A DNA stretch of 64,000 bases from positions 1-64,000 of the forward strand of contig NZ_JBKBQG010000026.1 of assembly GCF_046292825.1 (NCBI RefSeq), read 5' to 3'. Made by a program: the position numbers and the translations under genes. The notes beneath the pieces are model-generated. The model ran no database searches. It had not been told where the DNA came from and saw nothing but the letters and a program-made list of their open reading frames with translations. This DNA comes from Salinarimonas sp046292825 (GTDB lineage Bacteria; Pseudomonadota; Alphaproteobacteria; Rhizobiales; Beijerinckiaceae). This document shows, in pieces, positions 1 through 9,010 of the stretch. The first letter of the stretch is position 1, and the number at the start of each line of letters is the position of its first letter.

Positions 1-466
<466 letters not shown>

Positions 467-847
467 ATGCCCGGCGAGCGCAAGGATCCGCGCGTGCCGC
501 GCGCGCGGCGGCTGCGGCGCGAGGCGACGCGGGAGGAGCGGCTCCTGTGGGCGCAATTGCGGGCGATCGAGCTCCCCTCCGGCCATTTCCGCCGACAGGT
601 CCCGATCGGGCCCTATTTCGCGGATTTCGCCCATCACGGCCTGCGGCTCGTCGTCGAGGTGGACGGAGACCAGCACGGCCGCGACGACGGCCTCGCCTAC
701 GACGCGAAGCGCACCGAACATCTCGAATCCCAGGGCTATCGCGTCCTGCGCTTCACGAATGCGCACGTTCGGGGCAATGTCGGCGCAATCGTCGAGGCGA
801 TTCTCGACAGCGTGAAGGAACGGGTAGGGGAGGGGCCGAGCCCATGA
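467..847 (+). CDS. DUF559 (Vsr-like endonuclease fold) protein
   Basis: A 126-residue protein of the DUF559 family, which shares the PD-(D/E)XK nuclease fold of very-short-patch repair endonucleases. The core is visible as ADFAHHGLRLVVEVDGDQH around residues 50-68, giving the Asp, Glu and DGDQH acidic/His cluster, followed by R-T-E-x-L-x-x-x-G-Y-x-V-L-R-F near residues 84-99. The ATG at 467 was chosen because GAGGAGG lies just upstream; reading further back only adds a poly-Pro run from the microsatellite. Its stop overlaps the plsY start (ATGA at 844-847). The biological substrate of such single-domain proteins is not known. The family call is secure, the function is not. Confidence 0.85.
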   Translation: MPGERKDPRVPRARRLRREATREERLLWAQLRAIELPSGHFRRQVPIGPYFADFAHHGLRLVVEVDGDQHGRDDGLAYDAKRTEHLESQGYRVLRFTNAHVRGNVGAIVEAILDSVKERVGEGPSP

Positions 848-1455
848 TCGAGAGCATGAATTGGGGGCTCGCCTGGCCCTATTATCTCGGCGCGCTCGCG
901 ATCGGCTATCTCGCGGGCTCGATCCCCTTCGGCCTTCTCCTCACGAAGGCCGCCGGCCTCGGGGACGTGCGCAAGATCGGCTCGGGCAATATCGGCACGA
1001 CGAACGTCCTGCGCACCGGCCGCAAGGACCTCGCGGCGGCGACCCTCGTGCTCGATGCGCTCAAGGGCACGATCGTCGTTCTCCTCGCCTGGCAGTTCGG
1101 GCCCAATACCGCGATCCTCGCCGCGCTCGGCGCGTTTGCAGGGCATTGCTACCCCGTGTGGTTGGGGTTCAAGGGCGGCAAGGGGGTCGCGACCTATATC
1201 GGCGTCCTGATCGGCCTCGATTGGCGCGTCGCGCTCGCTTTCTGCGCCGCCTGGCTCGCGGTCGCCTTCGTCAGCCGCTACTCCTCGCTCTCGGCGCTCG
1301 TGGCGAGCCTCGTCGCTCCCGCAACCCTGTGGTGGGTGGGCGAGCGTCAGATCGCGGAGCTTGCAATTCTCCTCACGATTCTGCTCTGGTGGAAGCATCG
1401 CGAGAACCTCAAGAGGTTGCTCGCCGGCACCGAGAGCAGGATCGGGAGGTCATGA
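844..1455 (+). CDS. plsY: Glycerol-3-phosphate acyltransferase PlsY
   Basis: A 203-residue integral membrane enzyme that transfers an acyl group from acyl-phosphate to glycerol-3-phosphate, the first step of phosphatidic acid synthesis. The three conserved loops are visible: GSIPFG near residue 24, GSGNIGTTNVLRTGR near residues 49-63, and FKGGKGVAT near residues 109-117. About five hydrophobic segments separate them, and the length is normal for the family. It starts inside the stop of the DUF559 gene and ends inside the start of dprA (ATGA at 1452-1455), so the three genes look translationally coupled. A plsY-dprA neighbourhood is common in alphaproteobacteria. Confidence 0.96.
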   Translation: MIESMNWGLAWPYYLGALAIGYLAGSIPFGLLLTKAAGLGDVRKIGSGNIGTTNVLRTGRKDLAAATLVLDALKGTIVVLLAWQFGPNTAILAALGAFAGHCYPVWLGFKGGKGVATYIGVLIGLDWRVALAFCAAWLAVAFVSRYSSLSALVASLVAPATLWWVGERQIAELAILLTILLWWKHRENLKRLLAGTESRIGRS

Positions 1456-2666
1456 CCGCAGCCTTCACCGACGAGCAGCGTTTCGACTGGCTCAGGCTCA
1501 TCCGCAGCGAGAACGTCGGCCCCCGCACGTTCCGCGCCCTCGTGAACCAGTACGGCGGCGCAGGCGCGGCGCTCGAAGCGCTGCCCGATCTCGCGCGAAA
1601 GGCCGGGCGCGGGCGCCTGCGCATCGCGAGCCGCGCCGACGTCGAGCGCGAGGTGGAGGCCGCGCGGCGGATCGGGGCGCGCTTCGTCTGCGCGGGCGAG
1701 CCGGATTACCCACGCGCGCTGCGCGCCATCGACACCGCGCCGCCTGTGATCGCGCTGCGGGGCGCGGGCGACGTCCTCGCGCGGCCGGCGGTCGCGATGG
1801 TCGGCTCGCGCAACGCGTCGGGCGCGGGGCTGACCTTCGCGGCGCGGCTCTCGCGCGATCTCGCCGAGGCCGGCTTCGCGGTCGTCTCGGGTCTCGCGCG
1901 CGGCATCGACGCGGCCGCCCACAAGGCGGTGCCGTCGGCCACGATCGCGGTCCTCGCCGGCGGGCACGACCGGATCTATCCCCCCGAGCACGCGAGCCTC
2001 GCCGAGCGGATCGTCGCGGAGGGCGGGGCGATCCTGTCCGAGATGCCGATCGCCTGGGAGCCGAAGGCGCGCGACTTCCCGCGCCGCAACCGGATCGTCT
2101 CGGGGCTGTCGCTCGGCACCGTCGTGATCGAGGCCGCGCGGCGCTCGGGGTCGCTGATCACGGCACGCTTCGCCAACGAGCAGGGCCGCCTCGTCTTCGC
2201 GGTGCCGGGCTCGCCGCTCGATCCGCGCGCGGAGGGCACGAACGACCTCATCCGCGAGGGCGCGACCCTGTGCGCGGCGGCCGAGCACGTGATCGCCGCC
2301 CTCGCGCCCCTCGTCGAGCAGGGCTACATCGAGAGCCTCAACGCCGAGGAGGCGCCGCTCGCGATCCCCTCCGAATCGCTCTGGGACGAGCTCGATTGGC
2401 TCGATTTCGGCGTGCCGCTGCCGCCCGCGCCGGCGGTTCCGGTCCTCCTCGACGACGAGAGCGCCCACCCGCCCGATGCGGACGAGGATTCCCGCGCGCG
2501 GCTCGTCGGGCTGATGGGTCCGGCGCCGATCGCGACCGACGACCTCGCCCGCCAATCGGGGCTGCCGGTCGGCACCGTGCGCGAGGTGCTGTTCCTGCTC
2601 GAGCTCGAGGGCCGGCTCGAGCGCCATGGCGGGGACGCGGTGTCGCTCGTGCCGGAGAGGGTCTGA
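1452..2666 (+). CDS. dprA: DNA processing protein DprA/Smf
   Basis: A 404-residue DprA that binds incoming single-stranded DNA and loads RecA during transformation. An N-terminal helical SAM-like region (residues 1-75) precedes the Rossmann-like core, which shows MVGSRNASG near residue 116 and the signature GLARGIDAAAH near residues 144-154. RNRIVSGLS and the ITARFANEQGR region follow. Residues about 345-400 form a DML1-type winged helix, the C-terminal domain usual in proteobacteria. The ATG at 1452 overlaps the plsY stop. No other competence gene is in the window, so a role in transformation is family knowledge only. Confidence 0.96.
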   Translation: MTAAFTDEQRFDWLRLIRSENVGPRTFRALVNQYGGAGAALEALPDLARKAGRGRLRIASRADVEREVEAARRIGARFVCAGEPDYPRALRAIDTAPPVIALRGAGDVLARPAVAMVGSRNASGAGLTFAARLSRDLAEAGFAVVSGLARGIDAAAHKAVPSATIAVLAGGHDRIYPPEHASLAERIVAEGGAILSEMPIAWEPKARDFPRRNRIVSGLSLGTVVIEAARRSGSLITARFANEQGRLVFAVPGSPLDPRAEGTNDLIREGATLCAAAEHVIAALAPLVEQGYIESLNAEEAPLAIPSESLWDELDWLDFGVPLPPAPAVPVLLDDESAHPPDADEDSRARLVGLMGPAPIATDDLARQSGLPVGTVREVLFLLELEGRLERHGGDAVSLVPERV

Positions 2667-2831
2667 GAAGCGGGTCTCGGCAGCGGGGTCTCGGCGGCGG
2701 GCGCGGCGCGGCTCTTCGCCGTCCTGTTGACAACGGGGATAGCGCGCCCTGCGACGCGCGGGCGTTTCACGCGGCCCGCGGCATGGCCTAGGGTGTCCTG
2801 GAGACGGAAACGATTCGGGAACGCACACACC

Positions 2832-4325
2832 ATGTCCACGGCCACCGCGCTCGTCGCACGGCTCGATCACGGCGAGCGGGAACTCCGCATGGCGCCCAAC
2901 AACATCGAGGCCGAGCAGGCACTGCTCGGCGCGATCCTCGTGAACAACGAGGCCTTCTACCGCGTCTCCGACTTCCTCGCCCCGGAGCACTTCTTCGAGG
3001 ACCTGCACCGGCGCATCTTCGAGGTGACGTCGAGCCTCATCAAGGCGGGCAAGGTCGCGACCCCGATCACGCTCAAGACCTATCTCGGCGACGCCGATCT
3101 CGGCGGGCTCACCGTCTCGCAATATCTCGCCCGCCTCGCGGCGGAGGCGACGACGGTCATCAACGCGCTCGATTACGGGCGCACGATCTACGATCTCGCG
3201 ATCCGCCGGCAGCTGATCCAGGTCGGCGAGGACATGGTCAACGTCGCCTACGACGCGCCGGTCGAATCGACCCCGCGCGAGCAGATCGAGGACGCCGAGC
3301 GCAAGCTCTTCGCGCTCGCCGAGACGGGCCGCTACGACGGCGGCTTCCAGCGCTTCGCCGACGCGCTCACCTCCGCCGTCGACATGGCGGCGAAGGCCTA
3401 TCAGCGCGAGGGGGCGCTCTCGGGCATCTCGACCGGGCTCGTCGATCTCGACCGCATGATGGGCGGCCTGCAGCCCTCCGACCTGATCATCCTCGCGGGC
3501 CGCCCGGCCATGGGCAAGACCTCGCTCGCAACCAACATCGCCTACAACATCGCCAAATCCTACAAGGCCGAGAAGCGGCCGGACGGGACGATGGAGACGG
3601 TCTCGGGCGGTATCGTCGGCTTCTTCTCGCTCGAAATGTCGGCCGAGCAGCTCGCCACCCGCATCATCGCCGAGCAATCCGGCATCCCCTCCTACAAGAT
3701 CCGCCGCGGCGACATCCGCGAGGACGAGTTCTACAAGATCACCGACGCCGCCCGCGAGATGCAGTCGATCCCCTTCTACATCGACCAGACCGGCGGCATC
3801 TCGATCGCGCAGCTCACCGCCCGCGCGCGTCGGCTCAAGCGCCAGCGGGGGCTCGACCTCCTCGTCGTCGACTATCTCCAGCTCCTCTCGGGCTCGGGCA
3901 AGAAGAGCGACAACCGCGTCCAGGAGCTCACCGAGATCACCACCGGCATGAAGGCGCTCGCCAAGGAATTGTCGGTGCCGATCATCGGCCTCTCCCAGCT
4001 CTCCCGCCAGGTGGAATCGCGCGAGGACAAGCGGCCGCAGCTCTCGGACCTGCGCGAATCGGGCTCGATCGAGCAGGACGCGGACGTGGTGATGTTCGTC
4101 TATCGCGACGAATACTACCTCAAGAACAAGGAGCCGAAGCCCGGCACGGAAGAGCACTTCAAGTGGCAGGCGGAGATGGACGCCGCCCACGGCAAGGCCG
4201 AGGTGATCATCGGCAAGCAGCGTCACGGCCCCACCGGCACCGTGCAGCTCGCCTTCATCGCCGACATCACCCGCTTCACGAATCTCGCCGACGAGGACAA
4301 GCTGCCCGAGCGCATCGGCGATTGA
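2832..4325 (+). CDS. dnaB: Replicative DNA helicase DnaB
   Basis: A 497-residue hexameric 5'-3' helicase of the replisome. The N-terminal domain begins with NNIEAEQALLGAIL near residue 20. The RecA-like domain has Walker A GRPAMGKTS near residue 222, Walker B LLVVDYLQLL near residue 345, SQLSRQVE, DLRESGSIEQDAD, and the terminal KQRHGPTGTV motif with its arginine finger. Length is normal and no intein is present. The ATG at 2832 is preferred because upstream residues are not DnaB-like. It lies 165 bp after dprA and 10 bp before alr; dnaB-alr is a conserved alphaproteobacterial pair. Confidence 0.98.
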   Translation: MSTATALVARLDHGERELRMAPNNIEAEQALLGAILVNNEAFYRVSDFLAPEHFFEDLHRRIFEVTSSLIKAGKVATPITLKTYLGDADLGGLTVSQYLARLAAEATTVINALDYGRTIYDLAIRRQLIQVGEDMVNVAYDAPVESTPREQIEDAERKLFALAETGRYDGGFQRFADALTSAVDMAAKAYQREGALSGISTGLVDLDRMMGGLQPSDLIILAGRPAMGKTSLATNIAYNIAKSYKAEKRPDGTMETVSGGIVGFFSLEMSAEQLATRIIAEQSGIPSYKIRRGDIREDEFYKITDAAREMQSIPFYIDQTGGISIAQLTARARRLKRQRGLDLLVVDYLQLLSGSGKKSDNRVQELTEITTGMKALAKELSVPIIGLSQLSRQVESREDKRPQLSDLRESGSIEQDADVVMFVYRDEYYLKNKEPKPGTEEHFKWQAEMDAAHGKAEVIIGKQRHGPTGTVQLAFIADITRFTNLADEDKLPERIGD

Positions 4326-4335
4326 GGAGACGCGC

Positions 4336-5463
4336 GTGACCATCGAGCCGGGCCCGGACGCGGGCACCCTCACGATCGACCTCGACGCGCTCGGCGCCAA
4401 TTGGCGCCGGCTCGCGGCGGACGCGCGCGACCGCGCCTGCGCCGCCGTCGTCAAGGCGGACGCCTACGGCATCGGCATCGAGGCGGCGGTGCCCGCGCTC
4501 GCGCGAGCGGGCTGCCGCACCTTCTTCGTCGCCCATCTCTCCGAGGGGCTGCGCGTGCTGCGCACCTGCCGCGAGGCGAGCGTCTACGTCCTCGGCGGCT
4601 TCCAGCCGGGCGCGGCGGGCGCGCTCGTCGCGGCGGGCCTGCGGCCGGTCCTCAACGGCGCCGAGGAGGTCGCGGAATGGATCGCCGCCTGCGGCGGGGC
4701 GGCGCTGCCTTGCGCGCTGCACGTCGACACGGGCATGAGCCGCCTCGGGCTGCCGGTCGAGGAGGCGCTCGCGATGCGCGCGGAGGGGGCTCTCGCGGCG
4801 CTCGGCACGCCCCTCCTGATGACCCATCTCGTCTCTGCGGAAGCGCCTCAGGCGCCGGTGAATGCCGCCCAGATCGCCGCCTTTGCGCGGTTGACGCAGG
4901 CGTTCGAGGGCTGGCCGACCTCGTTCGCGAATTCGTCCGGCATCTATCTCGCGGGCGCGCCCGCCTGCGACCTCGCACGGCCCGGCTACGCGCTCTACGG
5001 CGGCAACCCGACGCCCGGCGCCGCCAATCCGATGCGCGCGGTCGTGCGGCTCGAGACGCCGATCCTGCAGGTGCGCGAGGTGTCGGCGGGAGAGGGCGCC
5101 GGCTACGGCTCGACCTGGATCGCGCCCGGCCCGCGGCGCCTCGCGACGATCGCGCTCGGCTATGCCGACGGCTATCCGCGCGCGGCGAGCGGGACGGACG
5201 CGAAGGCGAGAGCAGGGGTGGCGGCGGGGATGGCCCTCGTCGGCGGCGTGCGCTGTCCCTTCGTCGGCACGGTCTCGATGGACCTCGTCATCCTCGACGT
5301 GACCGACGCGCCCCCCGAGAGCGTCCGCCGCGGGGAGGCGGTCGTGCTGATCGGCGACGGCTTGGAAATCGACGAGGTGGGGGCGCGGGCGGGAACGATC
5401 GGCTACGAGATCCTGACATCCCTCGGCCGCCGCTACCGGCGGGTGTTTCGCGGGGGCGGGTGA
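4336..5463 (+). CDS. alr: Alanine racemase
   Basis: A 375-residue PLP enzyme that interconverts L- and D-alanine and supplies D-Ala for peptidoglycan. The PLP lysine sits in VVKADAYGIG (K40), and the catalytic tyrosine of the opposite face is in GAGYGSTW (about Y256). The N-terminal TIM barrel shows HVDTGMSRLGL, and the C-terminal beta domain begins after the tyrosine and includes CPFVGTVSMDL. The start is a GTG with GAGGAG immediately upstream, 10 bp after dnaB. Length matches the family. Confidence 0.97.
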   Translation: MTIEPGPDAGTLTIDLDALGANWRRLAADARDRACAAVVKADAYGIGIEAAVPALARAGCRTFFVAHLSEGLRVLRTCREASVYVLGGFQPGAAGALVAAGLRPVLNGAEEVAEWIAACGGAALPCALHVDTGMSRLGLPVEEALAMRAEGALAALGTPLLMTHLVSAEAPQAPVNAAQIAAFARLTQAFEGWPTSFANSSGIYLAGAPACDLARPGYALYGGNPTPGAANPMRAVVRLETPILQVREVSAGEGAGYGSTWIAPGPRRLATIALGYADGYPRAASGTDAKARAGVAAGMALVGGVRCPFVGTVSMDLVILDVTDAPPESVRRGEAVVLIGDGLEIDEVGARAGTIGYEILTSLGRRYRRVFRGGG

Positions 5464-5477
5464 AGGATGCAGGCTTG

Positions 5478-5628
5478 TCCTTCCCCCTTGTGGGGAAGGT
5501 GGCTCCGGGCGGCGTCAGCCGACCGGAGACGGATGGGGGGCATCGAGGGGGCACCGTCGCGGTTCCTCCTGCACGACCCCCACCCCAGAGGAGTCCCACT
5601 GCCCTCCCCCAAGGGGGAGGGGACACCG
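5478..5628. repeat. Dispersed intergenic repeat, family C copy 1
   Basis: This begins with the hairpin CCTTCCCCCTTGTGGGGAAGG and ends with a second one, CCCTCCCCCAAGGGGGAGGG, with the connecting sequence GCGTCAGCCGACCGG and a CCTGCACGACCCCCACCCC segment. Related copies lie at 23204-23378, 45682-45815 and 49772-50130. It fills most of the 302 bp between alr and the TRAP genes. A related hairpin, CTCCCTTTCGGGAG, lies at about 5720-5735. No gene is seen. Confidence 0.8.
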
Positions 5629-5765
5629 TTGCGGCCTTCGTCGACGGGCGGAGATCGTGCGGACGGGAAATGCAGCGCTCGTCGCTCGACGACGAGCCGT
5701 GTTCCCTCAAACCTGCCCCGCTCCCTTTCGGGAGAGGGGTTCTCCACTAGAGCCGAGACGAAGCC

Positions 5766-6275
5766 ATGCCCGAACCCGCCGAGGACCCCCGCCAGAACCG
5801 CGCCGCCCATGTGCGGGTGCCGGTGCGGATCGAGGAGGCGCTGGGGGCGGCGGCGATGGCGGCGATCTGTCTGATCTCAATGGGCAACGTCGTCGCGCGC
5901 TACGTCACGCGCTCGTCCTTCGCCTTCACCGAGGAATTCTCGGTCGTGCTCCTCGTCTTCATGACCTTCGTGGGCGCGTCCGCGGCGTTCGCCACCGGCG
6001 AGCACATTCGCATCACCGTCCTGCGCGACCGGATGGGACCGGCGATGCGCCGCGTGGCGGACGCGATCACGCTTCTCGCCACCACCGCGATGTTCGCGCT
6101 GATCGTCTATTACGGCGCGCAGGTCACCTACGACGAGTGGTTCTGGCGCGAGACGTCGCCGGGGCTCGGCAACCCGACCTGGATGTACACGATCTGGCTG
6201 CCGATCCTCTGCCTCGCCATCATCGGGCGGGTGATCGGCCGGGCGATCGCGGTCTGGCGCGGGCGGGCGGTCTGA
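5766..6275 (+). CDS. TRAP transporter small permease (DctQ-type)
   Basis: A 169-residue membrane protein with four hydrophobic segments (about residues 25-45, 55-75, 95-115 and 135-155). It matches the DctQ small subunit of tripartite ATP-independent periplasmic transporters, including the typical GNVVARYV in the first segment and FTEEFSVVLLVFMTFVGAS after it. It partners the large permease that starts at 6275, with stop and start overlapping (TGATG). No DctP-type binding protein lies within 5 kb on either side, so the substrate cannot be guessed from context. Confidence 0.9.
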   Translation: MPEPAEDPRQNRAAHVRVPVRIEEALGAAAMAAICLISMGNVVARYVTRSSFAFTEEFSVVLLVFMTFVGASAAFATGEHIRITVLRDRMGPAMRRVADAITLLATTAMFALIVYYGAQVTYDEWFWRETSPGLGNPTWMYTIWLPILCLAIIGRVIGRAIAVWRGRAV

Positions 6276-7573
6276 TGGAGGCCAATCTCGTCCTCCTCCT
6301 CGTCTTCGTCGGGTTGATGCTGATCGGCACGCCGATCGCGGTCGCGCTCGGCCTCGCGGGGGCGATCGGCATCCTGGTGGGGCTCGATCTCACGTCGCTC
6401 GCGACGATCGGCACCAATACCTGGAACGGCGTCGCCAAATACCCGCTGATCGCCATCCCGCTCTTCATCCTCACGGGCATGGTGTTCGAGCGCTCCGGCG
6501 TCGCCGAGCGGCTCGTCGTCTTCGCGCAGGCCATCGTCGGGCCGCGCCGCGGCGGGCTCGCCCTCGTCGCGATCCTGGTCTGCCTGATCATGGGCGGCAT
6601 GTCGGGCTCCGGCCCCGCCGACGCCGCCGCGGTCGCGACCGTGATGCTGCCCTCGATGCTCAAGGCGGGCTATCCCAAACCCTTCTCGGCCTCCGTCATC
6701 GCGGCCTCCGCCTCCACCGCGATCCTGATCCCGCCCTCGATCGCGCTGATCGTCTACGCGGTGCTGGTGCCGGGCGTCGATCTGCGCGCGCTCTTCGCGG
6801 CGGGGCTCGTGCCGGGGCTGCTGGTGGGCCTCGCGATCGCGATCCCGACCGTGATCCTCTCGCGCGTGCACGATTTCGGCGCGGAGGAGGGCCACAAGCG
6901 CCCACCCTTCTGGCCGAGCTTCCGGCGCGCGCTGCCCGGCCTGATGGCGCCGGTGATCATTCTGGGGGGCCTGCGCTCGGGCCTGTTCACGCCGACCGAG
7001 ACCGCCGTCGTCGCCGTCTTCTACGGCCTCCTCGTCGGCACGGTGTTCTACCGCACGATGGGCGTGAAGGAGATCTACCTCACGCTCGTCGAGAGCGCGA
7101 AGATCTCGGGCGTCCTGTTGCTGATCATCTCGCTCGCGGGCATCTTCGCCTGGGCGGGCTCGACCATGGGCGCCTTCCGCGCCGCCGCGGACACGATCCT
7201 CGCCATCGGCGAGCGCGAATGGATCGTGCTCCTCGTGGTCATGCTGCTGCTGCTCCTCGCCGGCATGGTGCTCGACGGGGTGTCGATCTACCTCATCACG
7301 CTGCCCTTGCTCGTGCCGGTGATGCAGGCCTTCGGCTGGTCGCAGGTCTGGTTCGGGATCGTGATGGCGATGAACATCGCGATCGGCCAGTTCACGCCGC
7401 CCGTCGCCGTCAATCTCATGGTGACGGCGAAGATCGCGAACGTGCCGCTGGAATCGACCTTCCGCTGGGTCGGCTGGTTCATCCTGTCGATGCTCGGCGC
7501 GCTCCTCGCGGTGATCGTGTTCCCGGAACTCGCTCTGTGGCTGCCCCGCGCGCTCGGTTATCGGATCACCTGA
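6275..7573 (+). CDS. TRAP transporter large permease (DctM-type)
   Basis: A 432-residue membrane protein of the DctM/SiaM family, which couples sodium influx to solute uptake. Around twelve hydrophobic segments are visible. Family motifs include GTPIAVALGLAG near residue 15, MGGMSGSGPADAAAVATVMLP near residues 107-127, the loop SASTAILIPPS near residue 148, and a C-terminal GQFTPPVAVNLMV. It ends 16 bp from the convergent htpX. The pair forms a complete membrane domain but needs a binding protein encoded elsewhere. Confidence 0.93.
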   Translation: MEANLVLLLVFVGLMLIGTPIAVALGLAGAIGILVGLDLTSLATIGTNTWNGVAKYPLIAIPLFILTGMVFERSGVAERLVVFAQAIVGPRRGGLALVAILVCLIMGGMSGSGPADAAAVATVMLPSMLKAGYPKPFSASVIAASASTAILIPPSIALIVYAVLVPGVDLRALFAAGLVPGLLVGLAIAIPTVILSRVHDFGAEEGHKRPPFWPSFRRALPGLMAPVIILGGLRSGLFTPTETAVVAVFYGLLVGTVFYRTMGVKEIYLTLVESAKISGVLLLIISLAGIFAWAGSTMGAFRAAADTILAIGEREWIVLLVVMLLLLLAGMVLDGVSIYLITLPLLVPVMQAFGWSQVWFGIVMAMNIAIGQFTPPVAVNLMVTAKIANVPLESTFRWVGWFILSMLGALLAVIVFPELALWLPRALGYRIT

Positions 7574-7589
7574 GGAGGGCGCCTCGCGA

Positions 7590-8576
7590 TCATCCCCAGG
7601 GGCCGCGGGGGCGGCGGGGGGCGCCGCCGATCGTGGGCGTCGGCGAGGCGCCGCGGGCGCGCGTCGGCCGCTCCGCCGCGAGGCCGGGCCCCACCCCGCC
7701 CGCGCCGATGCCGCCGCTGCCGGGACCGGCGCCGCGCTCGCGGGCATAGTCCATGAGCGCGGCGATGCGGTTCTCGGTCGCGGGGTGGGTGGCGAACATG
7801 TTGTCCACCGCCCCGCCCTTGAGGGGATTGACGATGAACAGGTGCGCCGCCGCCGGATGACGCTCGGCGTCGCCGTTCGGCACGCGGGCGACGCCGCCGG
7901 AGATCTTCTGCAGCGCGGAGGCGAGCCAGATCGGATTGCCGCAGATGTCCGCGCCTTCCTTGTCGGCGGCGTATTCGCGCGAGCGGCTGATCGCCATCTG
8001 GATGATCATCGCCGCGAGCGGCGCGAGGATCATCATCGCGATCATCACGAGCGGCCCGCCCGGCCGATCGTTGCCGCGCATCCCGCCGAAGAGGAAGCCG
8101 AATTGCGCCAGCGTCGAGAGCGCGCCCGCGATCGTCGCCGACACCGTCATGATCAGCGTGTCGCGGTTCTTGATGTGGGCGAGCTCGTGCGCCATCACCC
8201 CGGCGAGCTCCTCGCGCGAGAGCATGTTCATGAGGCCCGTCGTCGCGGCGACCGCGGCATTCTCGGGGTTGCGGCCCGTCGCGAAGGCGTTGGGCTGCGG
8301 GTTGTCGATGACGTAGACGCGCGGCATCGGCATGTTCGCGTTGCGCGCGAGGTCGCGCACCATGGCGTGCAGCTCCGGCGCCTGCGCCTCGTTCACCTCC
8401 CGCGCGTTGAAGGCCTTGAGCGCGAGGGTGTCCGAATTCCAATAGGCGTAGAGGTTCGTCGCCGCGGCGATGCCGAGCGCGATCAGCATGCCGCCCTCGC
8501 CGCCGATGACGAGCCCGGCGACGCCGAAGAGCGCGGTGAGCGCCGCGAGCAGAATGCCGGTCTTGACCATGTTCAT
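7590..8576 (-). CDS. htpX: Membrane metalloprotease HtpX
   Basis: A 328-residue inner-membrane zinc protease of the M48B family involved in quality control of misfolded membrane proteins. Two N-terminal transmembrane segments (within residues 1-45) precede the zinc motif HELAH at about residues 129-133. Two more hydrophobic segments (about 150-200) follow, then the third ligand region REYAADKEGA. The C-terminus after DYARERG is Gly/Pro-rich and poorly conserved. The ATG at 8576 was chosen because upstream residues are not HtpX-like. It diverges from the SDHAF4-like gene across 172 bp. Confidence 0.96.
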   Translation of the reverse strand: MNMVKTGILLAALTALFGVAGLVIGGEGGMLIALGIAAATNLYAYWNSDTLALKAFNAREVNEAQAPELHAMVRDLARNANMPMPRVYVIDNPQPNAFATGRNPENAAVAATTGLMNMLSREELAGVMAHELAHIKNRDTLIMTVSATIAGALSTLAQFGFLFGGMRGNDRPGGPLVMIAMMILAPLAAMIIQMAISRSREYAADKEGADICGNPIWLASALQKISGGVARVPNGDAERHPAAAHLFIVNPLKGGAVDNMFATHPATENRIAALMDYARERGAGPGSGGIGAGGVGPGLAAERPTRARGASPTPTIGGAPRRPRGPWG

Positions 8577-8748
8577 CGTGGTGCCGTCCTCGTATAGGTG
8601 CTCGGCGAGCGGCGGGCCTCCCGGGGCCGGGCCGCTCGGCCTATATGACGATCTCGACCATATGTGGGTTCTCAGGGAGGGTGACGGCAAGATCGACGGC
8701 GACGTCGCCGCTGTCGCGCCGTCCCCGAGCCGGAGCGAGGGGAGAACG

Positions 8749-8979
8749 ATGACGGACGAGACGCGCGACCACTCAGCCGACGTGCCGGGCGCTGCCCCCG
8801 GAAAGCCGCTCTCGCCGGCCGCTCGCCGCGCCCTCGAAGAGGCGGCCGCCCGCCGCGCCGAGATCGACGCCCGCGCCGCCGAGATCGCCGCCGAGAAGGA
8901 GGTGTACGGCCGCGGGGGGCTCGAGCCGGTGCGCTATTCCGATTGGGAGATCAAGGGGCTCGCCTCCGACTTCTCGTGA
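8749..8979 (+). CDS. DUF1674 / SDHAF4-like protein
   Basis: A 76-residue protein whose C-terminus reads GRGGLEPVRYSDWEIKGLAS, the hallmark of DUF1674. Its mitochondrial counterpart is succinate dehydrogenase assembly factor 4, which protects flavinylated SdhA before complex assembly; the same role in this bacterium is an inference. The middle is an Ala/Glu/Arg-rich helix (about residues 20-50). The ATG at 8749 follows GGGGAGA. An in-frame extension upstream is possible but has no similar ribosome-binding site. It ends 31 bp from the convergent kamA. Confidence 0.85.
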   Translation: MTDETRDHSADVPGAAPGKPLSPAARRALEEAAARRAEIDARAAEIAAEKEVYGRGGLEPVRYSDWEIKGLASDFS

Positions 8980-9010
8980 GGGCGGCGAGGGCCGTGCGCG
9001 CGCGAGAACG

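Noticed and set aside
2727..2800. Promoter for dnaB (TTGACA at 2727-2732)
   Set aside because: The -35 is perfect, but no acceptable -10 is found at 16-18 bases; the best later match is TAGGGT much further down.
1347..4454. Open frame of over 1,000 codons on the minus strand across dprA and dnaB
   Set aside because: It is antisense to two clear genes, is rich in Arg/Asp/Glu/His as expected of a shadow frame in 70% GC DNA, and matches no family.
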